Source: an uncultured Bacteroidales bacterium (GTDB lineage Bacteria; Bacteroidota; Bacteroidia; Bacteroidales; Muribaculaceae). From it: a stretch of 64,000 nucleotides of DNA. This document shows positions 50,245 to 58,640 of this stretch, in pieces (the first letter of the stretch is position 1; each line of letters begins with the position of its first letter). The translations under genes and the position numbers were made by a program. Below the pieces are notes generated by a model, which ran no database searches, was not told the origin of the DNA, and worked only from the letters and a program-made list of their open reading frames with translations. The DNA lies in assembly GCA_902762385.1 (NCBI GenBank), contig CACWNQ010000007.1, forward strand, positions 29,821-93,820, in the 5' to 3' direction.

Positions 50245-50276
50245 TTTGCCGATATTGAAGAATAGTACTACTTTTG
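50245..50276 (+). promoter_or_regulatory. Promoter of the acyltransferase gene at 50301
   Basis: TTTG at 50245-50248 and TACTTTTG at 50269-50276 are 20 bases apart. The leader would be about 18 bases. Confidence 0.7.
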
Positions 50277-50300
50277 TGGACTTTTTTAAAAAACAGATGA

Positions 50301-51320
50301 ATGACCAAGCTCGACGAGAACCGATTATACTGGATTGACGCAATAAGATCGTTTGCATGCCTATGCGTGCTGTTAACTCACTCGGTAATACCAGGTGGCA
50401 CACGTGGCAGTGAAATCATTGCACCCATGCAATATTTCGCAGTTGCAGGTGCATCGGTGCTGTTCTTTATGATATCAGGAGCATTGGTGTTTTATAAGCC
50501 CAAACCTTTTGTTCCTTTCGTGAAACGTCGACTGGCAAAGATTTTCTTGCCGATGGTTATTTGGACTGTTGTCACTCTGATTATTAACTGCCTAACTCAT
50601 GGCATAGAATGGTCTCAATTGCCTAATGCGCTGATGCTTATCCCATTCACGCCTCAATTTGGTACCTACTGGTTTATTTATGTAATCTTTGGCATTTACT
50701 TGCTCACTCCAATGGTTGCAACCTGGCTTGAGAAATGTAGTCGCACTGATGTGGGCATCTTGCTGCTGATTGGGTGTGTGGCAATGACGATACCATATTT
50801 GCGCATTATCGACAAAGATTTCTCAAAAGCTTTGTATACCGAGACAGGTTCACTTTACTATTTTGTTGGTTACTTGTGGATTTGCTTGATGGGATACTAC
50901 ATACGTCGATATGTCAATATCCCCAAGTTCAAATGGTGGCACGTCTTGATTTTCTTGTTTGTGATAGCATTGCCATTATTGCTGCGAATGATGGGAGAAC
51001 CTTCGGCTCTGATTACGAAACGCACTAACATTAACGTGGTGTTGCTGTGTGCTTGCTATTTCATTATAATCAAGCACATCAAGTTGGGTGACCGAATGAA
51101 GAGAGTGGTTTATGTTTTTGCCCAACACAGTTTTGGCATCTACTTAGTGCACAAACAAATCATTAATTACATTCTAACTCCTATCGTAAATAGTCTGGAC
51201 TTGAGCTATACTGTATCGATTCCATTTGTGTTTCTTTCTAGTTTGATAATTAGCTATATCGTAGTTCATCTAATATCGAAACTTCCTTACAGCCAGTATC
51301 TTATCGCCTATAACTCATGA
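50301..51320 (+). CDS. Acyltransferase 3 family membrane protein
   Basis: 339 residues and about ten helices. The family start YWIDAIRSFACLCVLLTHS contains the Arg and His of the catalytic helix; FFMISGALVFYKPK and FVKRRLAKIFLPMVIW follow. It probably acylates a surface glycan or peptidoglycan-linked sugar. It is distinct from the one at 39062-40072: the sequences differ beyond the family core. It stands alone with its own promoter. Confidence 0.9.
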   Translation: MTKLDENRLYWIDAIRSFACLCVLLTHSVIPGGTRGSEIIAPMQYFAVAGASVLFFMISGALVFYKPKPFVPFVKRRLAKIFLPMVIWTVVTLIINCLTHGIEWSQLPNALMLIPFTPQFGTYWFIYVIFGIYLLTPMVATWLEKCSRTDVGILLLIGCVAMTIPYLRIIDKDFSKALYTETGSLYYFVGYLWICLMGYYIRRYVNIPKFKWWHVLIFLFVIALPLLLRMMGEPSALITKRTNINVVLLCACYFIIIKHIKLGDRMKRVVYVFAQHSFGIYLVHKQIINYILTPIVNSLDLSYTVSIPFVFLSSLIISYIVVHLISKLPYSQYLIAYNS

Positions 51321-51528
51321 TGTGATAAGTTTCGGCTAAGGCTCTATATTTTTCTTTTTTTATGCTGGTGGCTATTGGTTAGTCATCAGTACTAGTTGTT
51401 TTCAAAAAAAAGGAAAATTAATTTTGTTTGTGTTGTATGGGCAGTATTTTAGCCCACATCCCCTTTAATTTTGCAGTGTAAAAATAATCGAAGCACTGTA
51501 AGGTGCCTTAAAAACGGAGGACATTATT

Positions 51529-51822
51529 ATGAGCAACACAAGAACATCATTATCGACAAGCGATCAGATTTTTGCCACTCTTGAGGTGGGTGGCAAGGTA
51601 ATGGCAAGCGTGAGCAAGAGCAACTTCTCAAGCGTTGATGACATCGTACGCTTTATCTACTCGATGGCAGGACGATTCATGGGACTTGCACGCTTGAGCA
51701 TTCGCAATAAGACTCAGGGCTGGACTATGAACTTGGCTTTGGCGTCACGACAGAACCAACCACGCCCTGCCTATTCTGCTGCGCTTCCCAGCCAGTATCG
51801 CCAAGCATCGTTGTTTGCCTGA
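51529..51822 (+). CDS. Conserved small Bacteroidales protein
   Basis: 97 residues without signal peptide. A central part (SSVDDIVRFIYSMAGRFMGLARLSI) reads as a helix then strands, and the C-terminus is polar with QASLFA at the end. Similar proteins with DQIFATLEV and GLARLSIRN segments are common in Bacteroidales, of unknown role. It has a -7 box (TAATTTTG, 51466-51473) and, unusually for this phylum, a strong Shine-Dalgarno GGAGG about ten bases before the ATG. Confidence 0.75.
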   Translation: MSNTRTSLSTSDQIFATLEVGGKVMASVSKSNFSSVDDIVRFIYSMAGRFMGLARLSIRNKTQGWTMNLALASRQNQPRPAYSAALPSQYRQASLFA

Positions 51823-51976
51823 AGAAGAACTCACCTTATCTAATACACTGAAAACAAACTGCATTGACATTACTCGTTTTTATTTGTTTGACTTCATTCA
51901 ACCCAAAATCGGTCATTAGGCCGACGACAGGTTATTTTTGGGGTCTTTTATGTCACAACAGTTTTATTTTGGCATC

Positions 51977-52033
51977 TTGTTGCAGATATTGTCTTGTCAT
52001 AGCCCGCTATGTCTTCGACAATATCTTCACAAC
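51977..52033. other. Two-tier hairpin in a non-coding gap
   Basis: The gap 51823-52174 has no convincing gene. It holds a long imperfect hairpin: outer arms AGATATTGTC (51984-51993) and GACAATATCT (52017-52026) pair perfectly, inner arms CATAGC (51998-52003) and GCTATG (52006-52011) pair again, and TTGT/ACAA outside may extend it. No T-run follows, so it is not a simple terminator. Confidence 0.5.
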
Positions 52034-52112
52034 CTACACAAAATAAATTCTGTTCTCACATAAATCCTAATGATCGATTCGGGTTAAAGCCCATAATAAA
52101 TGGGATAAAAAG

Positions 52113-52140
52113 AAAATCCTCCATGTGAATGGCGGATTTT
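52113..52140. terminator. Terminator downstream of the membrane metallophosphoesterase
   Basis: A 12-base-pair stem with one mismatch (52113-52124 with 52129-52140) and a 4-base loop, with T-rich sequence on both strands. It lies 35 bases beyond the stop of the leftward gene at 52175. Confidence 0.7.
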
Positions 52141-52174
52141 TCTTTTTTTTGGTCAAAAGAGGCTTGCTGCTTCT

Positions 52175-53269
52175 CTACTTTTGGTGCCGGATAGTGGCTA
52201 CAATGTATTCGGAGCGAGTGCCGATGCGATATTTGCCACCCCAGATGCCGATTCCAGAGCTCACATAGTAGCGTGTGTTCCCTATTTGACATGGTCCCCA
52301 AGCATTCTCATACATAGAGTGCACGAGCATGCTAATGGGCCACACTTGACCCTCATGGGTGTGACCGCTAAACTGGAAGTCGACACCGTTTTTCTGCGAC
52401 TCCTCAAGTTTGTAGGGCTGGTGGTCGAGAAGGATGATGAACTTGTCCTTGTTAATTCCATTCAGCAATTGCTCAGTGCTCATGCGATTGTGATTTGCTC
52501 GATCGTCACGGCCAACGATTACCAAGTCGCCCACTTCGAGAGTTGTGTCACGCAGTAAAGTGATGCCTGCGCGCTTGTAGAAGTCGAGCGAACGGTCGAT
52601 GCCTGAGATATACTCGTGGTTACCTAGGCATGCCACCACGGGTGCTTTCAGCTGGTGAAAATCGGCCGCCATGTCTTCCTCGAGCAGTGGTCTGACATAG
52701 CCATCGATTATGTCGCCGGCCACAAGGATGAGATCGGGTTTCTCTTCGTTGATTATTTTCACCCATCGTTGCCACTCGGCCTTGCGGTTATGGTAACCTA
52801 AATGCAGGTCGCTGAGCATAACCACTTTAGTGGGTTTGGAAATATGTTTTGTAGTAGTTAAATCAATTGGCTCACGCACCTTGTTGTGGTAGTGAATGTT
52901 GCCATAGATGAGTAATCCCGCTAAGATTGCGGTAATGGTGCCAGCCGTCCAAGGATTGTTGTGCAACCACTCCTTTGGTACCAAGTGTAGAAGCCGCCCC
53001 AGGTCGAGCACAACGAAGCCGATGAGCAGATACAGGAAAACGATGAGCCATGAAGTGCTCACGTCGTAGGCGACCGATGCCAGATTAAGTGGCATCCTGT
53101 CGAAAGCACCAAAGATGCCAATGAACATCATGGTCAGTGCTGCAACCATGAGCACCACCACCGTCCACTTTGCCCAAGTGGGGAAAGGTAGGACTTGATA
53201 CACATGCCACAGCACATAGACTTGTGCGAGCAGTGCCACTATGGGGATTATGAAAAAACCAATCTTCAT
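52175..53269 (-). CDS. Membrane-anchored metallophosphoesterase (YkuE/YaeI-like)
   Basis: Start set at 53269 (MKIGFFIIPIVALLA) because the frame start at 53299 lies inside the -7 box (TAATTTTG on minus, 53304-53297). 364 residues. Four hydrophobic helices (about 1-110) precede a calcineurin-like phosphoesterase domain: VMLSDLHLGYHNRK, VAGDIIDGY, CLGNHEYISG, ILLDHQPY and FSGHTHEGQ give the full metal-ligand set. Related proteins such as YkuE or YaeI are thought to act on lipid or UDP-sugar phosphoesters outside the cytoplasm; the substrate is not known. Confidence 0.88.
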   Translation of the reverse strand: MKIGFFIIPIVALLAQVYVLWHVYQVLPFPTWAKWTVVVLMVAALTMMFIGIFGAFDRMPLNLASVAYDVSTSWLIVFLYLLIGFVVLDLGRLLHLVPKEWLHNNPWTAGTITAILAGLLIYGNIHYHNKVREPIDLTTTKHISKPTKVVMLSDLHLGYHNRKAEWQRWVKIINEEKPDLILVAGDIIDGYVRPLLEEDMAADFHQLKAPVVACLGNHEYISGIDRSLDFYKRAGITLLRDTTLEVGDLVIVGRDDRANHNRMSTEQLLNGINKDKFIILLDHQPYKLEESQKNGVDFQFSGHTHEGQVWPISMLVHSMYENAWGPCQIGNTRYYVSSGIGIWGGKYRIGTRSEYIVATIRHQK

Positions 53270-53388
53270 AGAGTTGAAATATAGTAGAATAAAGCGCAAA
53301 ATTAGTGATTTTAATTTTTATTCACGTCATGATAGTTATTTTTTCAATTTAATTCATTATTTTTGTCAAAATTTTTTATACTACTTTT

Positions 53389-53991
53389 ATGATAAACATT
53401 AGAACTCTTTTATTAGGAATAATAACTATTATGGCTAGTTTTTCAATCGCGGCTGAAGTGCTTCCTACTCCACAGACAACAGGAGGCAAGCCACTTATGC
53501 AAGTGATGAGTGAGCGCAAGTCGAGTCGTGACTATCAAGAGAATCAAACAATAACAAAGCAAGACCTGAGCAACATGCTTTGGGCTGCATGGGGTGTAAC
53601 TCATGAAGGCAAGCGCACTATAGCTACAGCTATGAACCGTCAGGAACTGGTGCTCTATGTTGTGACTGCTACCGAGGTGAGCCGATATAATCCTGATGCC
53701 AATACCCTCACAGTGATAAACACAGGTGACTTCAGGAAGCTTACCACATTGCAGGATTTTGCAGCCATCGCTCCAATCAACATTGTTCTTGCGGTTGACA
53801 CTAGCAAGCAAGAGCGTGCTGAGTTTATTGGTTATACCGCTGGCGCTGCCTCTCAAAACATTTATCTTTACTGTGCTCAAGCAGGGTTGAAGACTGTGGT
53901 TCGCGCAGGCTTTGATCGCGAGAATTTGCCCGCTGCGCTTAAGCTGCCTAGCAATGAGCGCATACTCTTTGTGCAGACCGTGGGCAAATAA
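53389..53991 (+). CDS. Exported nitroreductase-family protein (SagB-like)
   Basis: 200 residues. Signal peptide ends at FSIAAE, which is unusual for a flavin enzyme. The domain shows ERKSSRDYQENQTITKQDLS and LSNMLWAAWGVTHEGKR, then the FMN-binding tail AGAASQNIYLYCAQAGL, all typical of SagB-type nitroreductases. Exported members occur in several anaerobes. The reaction is unknown. A -7 box TATTTTTG at 53358-53365 precedes it, and the DUF5715 lipoprotein follows after 20 bases. Confidence 0.85.
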   Translation: MINIRTLLLGIITIMASFSIAAEVLPTPQTTGGKPLMQVMSERKSSRDYQENQTITKQDLSNMLWAAWGVTHEGKRTIATAMNRQELVLYVVTATEVSRYNPDANTLTVINTGDFRKLTTLQDFAAIAPINIVLAVDTSKQERAEFIGYTAGAASQNIYLYCAQAGLKTVVRAGFDRENLPAALKLPSNERILFVQTVGK

Positions 53992-54011
53992 ACAAAAAGA
54001 CCGTAATAATC

Positions 54012-54776
54012 ATGTGCTTAAGGAAATACCAGGTTGTCGTTGTGCTACTAATAGCTGCAACGGCAATGGTAATGCAGTCATGTAAGGAGGAAAAGCACTA
54101 TCACGATTACTTCGACAAGAGTCAGCTCAAATACATTGCAAAACTGGGCAATAAACCTAAATTAGAGGATAATCACCTGCAAGGTGACACAGCATGGGTT
54201 GACAATGACAGCCTTCATCGCATTGCTACAAGTCCCCTTCCTGGCAGTTTTGAAGACCTCTTCATGGATTATAACGATGTACAGATACCTCACGCAACCA
54301 ACAATGGAATAGAACCTATTGAAAATCTTCATGATGCATATCACCTGCGACAGCCGTTGGTGAAGATTGCTACTTGTGAGGCTTATTATCTCGACTCGTT
54401 AACACATTCAATGCCTTATTTAGTGCCCAAGGCAGCATTGGTGCTAGAGGAGATTGGTTGTGCATTTGCCGACTCGGTGAAGGCCCGTGGAGGCAGTGCT
54501 TATAGAATTGTGGTAACCAGCTGCACTCGATCACAGTACACTGTGAGCAAGTTGCTCAAGGTTAACCAGAATGCATCGTCTCGCTCATGCCATATGTTTG
54601 GCACGACCTTCGACTTGAGTTGGGTTCATTTTGAGCCTTATGAAAATAACTATCGCATTAACACTGAGGACTTGAAGAATGTGCTTGGCCATGTGCTTCT
54701 TGACTTCAAGAACAAAAAACGCTGCACCGTGCTTTATGAAAAAGGACAGTGCTGCTTTCATATGACAGTAATATAA
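54012..54776 (+). CDS. DUF5715 family lipoprotein, M15-peptidase-like
   Basis: 254 residues. Lipoprotein signal with lipobox VMQSC. The C-terminal half has SSRSCHMFGTTFDLSWVHFE, which resembles the zinc site of M15 D-Ala-D-Ala peptidases (S-x-H-x-x-G-x-x-x-D), and a second His-containing segment follows near LGHVLLDF. This makes a peptidoglycan-related hydrolase possible but unproven. Located after the nitroreductase gene and before the HAD phosphatase gene. Confidence 0.75.
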   Translation: MCLRKYQVVVVLLIAATAMVMQSCKEEKHYHDYFDKSQLKYIAKLGNKPKLEDNHLQGDTAWVDNDSLHRIATSPLPGSFEDLFMDYNDVQIPHATNNGIEPIENLHDAYHLRQPLVKIATCEAYYLDSLTHSMPYLVPKAALVLEEIGCAFADSVKARGGSAYRIVVTSCTRSQYTVSKLLKVNQNASSRSCHMFGTTFDLSWVHFEPYENNYRINTEDLKNVLGHVLLDFKNKKRCTVLYEKGQCCFHMTVI

Positions 54777-54803
54777 CTTATCTATCATAAACCCTAATAA
54801 CAA

Positions 54804-55541
54804 ATGACTGAACAAACTGCTATTGCCAACTACTTGAAATATACTGGCAAGAAATCGTTCAACTTTACAACAGCACTCATCGATATGGACGGAGTGCTCT
54901 TTGACTCAATGAAGAATCACACCCGTGCCTGGGTGAAACTAATGAAAAAGAACGGCATCAAGTGTACACGCGATGAGTTCTACATGTATGAGGGAATGAC
55001 TGGCCGCGACATCATTAAAATGAAATTTAAGAATGGCGCAGGCAAGAATGTCACCGATGATGAGGCACAAGCCCTTTATAAGGTTAAGACCCGCTATTTC
55101 ACCGAGCTAGGAGAAGTGGAAGTGATTGAAGGAACACTTCAAGTGCTTCAGGCTCTCAAGAAGGCTGGCATCAAGTGTGTGCTGGTGACCGGATCGGGCA
55201 CTCAGTCGATGCTTAATCGCATTGACACTGATTACCCCGATATATTTGACGAGCAGCGTGTGACTGCAGCTGATGTTAAACGTGGCAAGCCAAACCCAGA
55301 ACCTTACTTGAAGGCTATGGCAAAAGTAGGAGTGCAGCCTAACGAATGCATGGTTCTTGAGAATGCTCCGCTAGGAGTTCAGTCGGGCCATACGGCTGGT
55401 TGCTTCACGGTTGGCGTGACTACAGGTCCCATAGCTGAGAAAGACATGTATAAGGCTGGCGCCGATATGGTATATGGTGATATGGCGTCGCTTGAAGCTG
55501 CTCTTCCAGCACTTATGGAGGCCTTCAAAACGAAACAATGA
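54804..55541 (+). CDS. HAD-family phosphatase, beta-phosphoglucomutase-like
   Basis: 245 residues. HAD motifs: IDMDGVLFDSMKNHTRAW (nucleophile Asp in DMDGV), VTGSGTQSM, VKRGKPNPEPYLKAM and VLENAPLGVQSGHTAG. The cap helices fit beta-phosphoglucomutase or sugar-phosphatase subtypes. The overlap of its stop with the aroB start (four bases) suggests cotranscription but not a shared pathway. Confidence 0.9.
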   Translation: MTEQTAIANYLKYTGKKSFNFTTALIDMDGVLFDSMKNHTRAWVKLMKKNGIKCTRDEFYMYEGMTGRDIIKMKFKNGAGKNVTDDEAQALYKVKTRYFTELGEVEVIEGTLQVLQALKKAGIKCVLVTGSGTQSMLNRIDTDYPDIFDEQRVTAADVKRGKPNPEPYLKAMAKVGVQPNECMVLENAPLGVQSGHTAGCFTVGVTTGPIAEKDMYKAGADMVYGDMASLEAALPALMEAFKTKQ

Positions 55542-56587
55542 TATCGAATTTGATATATAGCAATGATGTAGATGCCACCCTCAATGCAATTGTTGGGGGT
55601 GGCAATTACAACCTTGTGGTTGTGCTCGTTGATGAGAACACTCGCCAACTGGTGCTGCCTAGGCTGCCAATTCTTAATAACACGCAAATCATTGAAATCC
55701 AAAGTGGGGATGAGAACAAAAACCTCACGACACTTAAGAGTGTTTGGCAACAACTGGAAAATTTGGGTGCTACACGGCAATCATTGTTGGTGAACCTGGG
55801 TGGGGGAGTGGTAACCGACTTGGGTGGAATGGCAGCTGCTACATTCAAGCGAGGAATTCACTTCGTGAACGTTCCCACTACATTGCTTGCTGCCGTAGAT
55901 GCTGCAGTTGGTGGAAAGACAGGCATTAACTTCATGGGGTTGAAGAACGAGATTGGAGTATTTGCTTGTGCAGAGGATGTGATAGTGAGCACATGTTTTT
56001 TCGACACATTGCCACCCGAGGAACTCAAGTCGGGCTTTGCCGAGATGCTGAAGCATGGCATGCTGAGCACTCATGAAGAGTTCTTGCAGTTGCTTGAAAC
56101 CGATTTTGACAACATTGATTTTGAAAATCTGCTAAAGATTTTGCAGTCATCGATACAGGTCAAGCAACGCATTGTTGAGGAAGATCCTACAGAGAAAGGC
56201 CTCAGGAAGACATTAAATCTTGGCCACACTGTGGGTCATGCCTTTGAAATGAAAGCTCTTGACGACAGTAAACCTGTGTCTCATGGTTATGCAGTGGCAT
56301 GGGGTCTGGTGATTGAGACAGTGCTTTCGCATATGATCAAAGGCTTTCCGAGTGCCGACTTATACTCATTGGCTAACTTCGTGCGCACCAACTATGGCTC
56401 ATTTAAAATCACCTGTGATGACTATGACTATCTTATTGGGATTATGCGCCACGACAAGAAAAGCTACAATGGGGAGATAAACTGCACCCTGCTGAAGGCC
56501 TGTGGCGAACCTCTTATCGATAACACTATAAGTGATGATGATATAAAGGCAGCACTCGACATTTATCGAGACTTAATGGGGATTTGA
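55538..56587 (+). CDS. aroB: 3-dehydroquinate synthase
   Basis: 349 residues. AroB signatures: VNLGGGVVTDLGGMAAATFKRG, HFVNVPTTLLAAVDAAVGGKTG, ELKSGFAEMLKHGMLS and LNLGHTVGHAFEM. It uses NAD and a divalent metal to make 3-dehydroquinate in the shikimate pathway. It begins within the stop codon of the HAD gene. The next gene is 52 bases downstream. Confidence 0.96.
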   Translation: MISNLIYSNDVDATLNAIVGGGNYNLVVVLVDENTRQLVLPRLPILNNTQIIEIQSGDENKNLTTLKSVWQQLENLGATRQSLLVNLGGGVVTDLGGMAAATFKRGIHFVNVPTTLLAAVDAAVGGKTGINFMGLKNEIGVFACAEDVIVSTCFFDTLPPEELKSGFAEMLKHGMLSTHEEFLQLLETDFDNIDFENLLKILQSSIQVKQRIVEEDPTEKGLRKTLNLGHTVGHAFEMKALDDSKPVSHGYAVAWGLVIETVLSHMIKGFPSADLYSLANFVRTNYGSFKITCDDYDYLIGIMRHDKKSYNGEINCTLLKACGEPLIDNTISDDDIKAALDIYRDLMGI

Positions 56588-56639
56588 TACACAATGAGAT
56601 TTGTCAAATGAAATATATTAACTATTAAATACTAGCATT

Positions 56640-56822
56640 ATGGCACACACCTGCGAAAACTGTAAATTCAGAGCTCATTACGACAAGAAACCAAATTCGT
56701 TGTTAGGACGCTTTTGGCGCTGGCACATCAACTTCTGCCCTGGTTGGAAAGGCTACTTCACCAGTCAAAGCGAGGAGAAAAAGTCAGAATTGCGCGAGAA
56801 GTATAACTTCACGAAGTATTGA
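56640..56822 (+). CDS. Small conserved Bacteroidetes protein with CxxC
   Basis: 60 residues, no signal peptide. Starts MAHTCENCKFRAHYDKKP with a CxxC pair, then GRFWRWHINFCPGWKGYF and a charged end (KKSELREKYNFTKY). Aromatic-rich, small proteins of this pattern are frequent in Bacteroidetes and without a known function. A third Cys in FCPGW may join a metal site. Confidence 0.8.
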   Translation: MAHTCENCKFRAHYDKKPNSLLGRFWRWHINFCPGWKGYFTSQSEEKKSELREKYNFTKY

Positions 56823-56877
56823 TTGGTTGCATGACAAACCTTATCAATCCAAAGAACTAATTCAAAATAGAATAACA

Positions 56878-57300
56878 ATGAAGAGAATTGTCAAGACACT
56901 GACCTTAATGCTAGTTATAGCAATAGCATCACTAATTCTTCATCCTTTCCTTTGGATTGGAATTGTCTTTAGTGGTTGGTTTGACTCTGAGACAATTCTT
57001 ATGATGTGTACTTTTTTATGCATCTATATTATTGTGGGAGGTTTTGTACTCTATCTATGCAGAAACATGTCGTGGCAGAAGCAGGCTTTATCTATTTTCC
57101 TTAGTATAAATGTTGTAATGATTATTGCAGTGTTATTATATTGCAGCTTTTATATCAATGATGGGATGACAGGATTAATGTTTCTAACTATGGGCATTGT
57201 TAATGTTATCCTTTCGGTAATACCAATCAGTTTAGGATGCTATTTAATCAACAAGAGTCACTCATCACAAGAATTGACCAAAATCCCAAATATTGATTAA
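56878..57300 (+). CDS. Membrane protein with four predicted helices
   Basis: Start set at ATG 56878 (MKRIVKTLTLMLVIAI); an upstream TTG frame is unlikely. 140 residues. Four hydrophobic helices fill most of the length, with short polar loops and a polar tail SSQELTKIPNID. No known motif. AT-rich relative to neighbours such as aroB, which may indicate a different history. Located between the CxxC protein and the thioredoxin gene. Confidence 0.65.
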   Translation: MKRIVKTLTLMLVIAIASLILHPFLWIGIVFSGWFDSETILMMCTFLCIYIIVGGFVLYLCRNMSWQKQALSIFLSINVVMIIAVLLYCSFYINDGMTGLMFLTMGIVNVILSVIPISLGCYLINKSHSSQELTKIPNID

Positions 57301-57321
57301 GAACAAAAACATAAAATAATT

Positions 57322-57810
57322 ATGAAGAAAATTTTAACTTTTGCTATTTTAGCTGTTTTGGCACTGGGTGCTAATGCACAGCTCAAGAAAGTGTATAACG
57401 ACGACATTGACCCGATGGAGCAGATTGACAATGCTATTGTTCAGGCTAATGAGCAGGGCAAGTTTGTCATTTGCCAGGTGGGAGGCAACTGGTGCCCATG
57501 GTGCCTGCGCTTTGCTGATTTTATAACTAAAGATGAGGAGATTGCAAAGCTTGTGGACGACAACTTTGTTTATATTCACGTGAGCTACAATCCTCGCAAC
57601 TTAAGCAATGAAACCCGCGACAAGGCTATGCTAAAGCGCTTGGGCAATCCTGGTCGATTTGGATATCCTGTGTTTGTGGTGCTCAATCAAGATGGTAATG
57701 TAATTCACATTCAGGACTCTAGTTTCCTTGAGGAAGGCAAAGGCTACAACAAGGAGAAAGTGTTACGTTTCTTCAAGGCTTGGACTCCCAAAGCCGTTAA
57801 CGCACAATGA
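57322..57810 (+). CDS. Thioredoxin-fold exported protein
   Basis: 162 residues. Signal peptide ends at GANAQ. Active-site motif GGNWCPWCLRF with Cys58 and Cys61 (CPWC), then a conserved cis-Pro segment FGYPVFVVLNQDGN. The WCPWC motif and TRDKAMLKRL segment resemble thioredoxin-fold (DUF255/thioredoxin_7) proteins acting on disulfides in the periplasm. Start of the next gene overlaps its stop (ATGA). Confidence 0.88.
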   Translation: MKKILTFAILAVLALGANAQLKKVYNDDIDPMEQIDNAIVQANEQGKFVICQVGGNWCPWCLRFADFITKDEEIAKLVDDNFVYIHVSYNPRNLSNETRDKAMLKRLGNPGRFGYPVFVVLNQDGNVIHIQDSSFLEEGKGYNKEKVLRFFKAWTPKAVNAQ

Positions 57811-58229
57811 TGGTTGATATAGAGGAACTATTGTCAAAGCCCTATTGGATTGTCGACATCTTGCCCAAGCAGGTGCCGGCCAATTCTGGCGGGCAGTATT
57901 TTACCATTGAGAAATATTTCCTCAAGTCGCCTCATGTAGATGCCATTTATCGCAAGTTTGCCGGTGTGCTCTTGAAGCTCAATTGTTACGTTGATTTAGC
58001 TGTGTTTAAGGTTGAAGATGAGTCATGGGTGGAGAACCCTGCTCCCGACAACTTGGAGCGACTAGTGCTTGAACGCAAACCGTTATTTGTGGTCTTAAAG
58101 CAATCCCAAACCATGCTCTCCATCACAGGTGATGATCACAATATGACCCTCTATGGTGCTGATGAGGAAACGTTGCAGCTCATTAGCAGCATTGCCTCGG
58201 CCGAAGGCTTGAGCGTTTGGAAACCATGA
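57807..58229 (+). CDS. Hypothetical cytoplasmic protein
   Basis: 140 residues (or one less from the second Met). No signal peptide or helix. It reads as a mixed alpha/beta domain, with KPYWIVDILPKQVPANSGGQ at the start and RKPLFVVLKQSQTMLSITGD later. I do not recognise a family. Both ends overlap neighbours by four bases (ATGA), so it is coupled to the thioredoxin-fold gene upstream and a small membrane protein downstream. Confidence 0.75.
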   Translation: MMVDIEELLSKPYWIVDILPKQVPANSGGQYFTIEKYFLKSPHVDAIYRKFAGVLLKLNCYVDLAVFKVEDESWVENPAPDNLERLVLERKPLFVVLKQSQTMLSITGDDHNMTLYGADEETLQLISSIASAEGLSVWKP

Positions 58230-58507
58230 ATGTGAAGGACTATTTCATAGGCGTTTTTCGTAAGTTGAAACATTGGCTGCAATCGCTATCGTTCAGAACA
58301 GGTGTGATTGTATTGCTTTGTTGCATACCTTTCTACATCTTGTCATTCGCTCAGATGCTGTTGCCCATTAGTGTCACTGCAAAAGGTGTATTATGGACAA
58401 TTCTTTTCGGGCTAGCAAAGACCTTCCAATATGGAGGTCTGACAATTCTCGGCATTGAGGGATACAAACGATTAAAAAACAAATTCAGAAAGAAGCGTGA
58501 GCGGTGA
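58226..58507 (+). CDS. Small membrane protein
   Basis: Start at ATG 58226 (MNVKDYFIGVFRKLKHW), overlapping the previous stop by four bases. 93 residues with two helices (about 28-50 and 58-78) and a very basic end (KNKFRKKRER). Third gene of a coupled trio with the thioredoxin-fold protein and the hypothetical protein. No family recognised. Confidence 0.65.
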   Translation: MNVKDYFIGVFRKLKHWLQSLSFRTGVIVLLCCIPFYILSFAQMLLPISVTAKGVLWTILFGLAKTFQYGGLTILGIEGYKRLKNKFRKKRER

Positions 58508-58520
58508 CGGCACCTTCACC

Positions 58521-58592
58521 ATGAAGGACTATGACCAAATAATCGCCGAGCTCCGCTCACATTGGGACAACATGCCTAAGCTTCATGAATAA
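58521..58592 (+). pseudogene. Short coding-like remnant (23 codons)
   Basis: From the ATG at 58521 the frame reads MKDYDQIIAELRSHWDNMPK before a TAA at 58590-58592. The frame is also open upstream of the ATG (codons for SGDGTFT), which read like the end of a longer protein. No family is assigned; it could be a decayed C-terminus or a very small gene. Confidence 0.3.
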
Positions 58593-58640
58593 TGATATAA
58601 CTAATTGATTCACAATAATTTCACTAAACGAAACTTAACT

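Noticed and set aside
39062-51320. The two acyltransferase 3 genes as a recent duplication
   Set aside because: They share only the family motifs; the rest of the sequences and the gene contexts differ.
51969-51984. Sigma54-like TTGGCATCTTGTTGCA
   Set aside because: Only 9 bases separate GG and GC; sigma54 sites need 10, and the sequence is part of the hairpin arm region.
51864-52046. 60-codon frame in the 51823-52174 gap
   Set aside because: Odd composition, no promoter or ribosome-binding site, and it runs through the two-tier hairpin.
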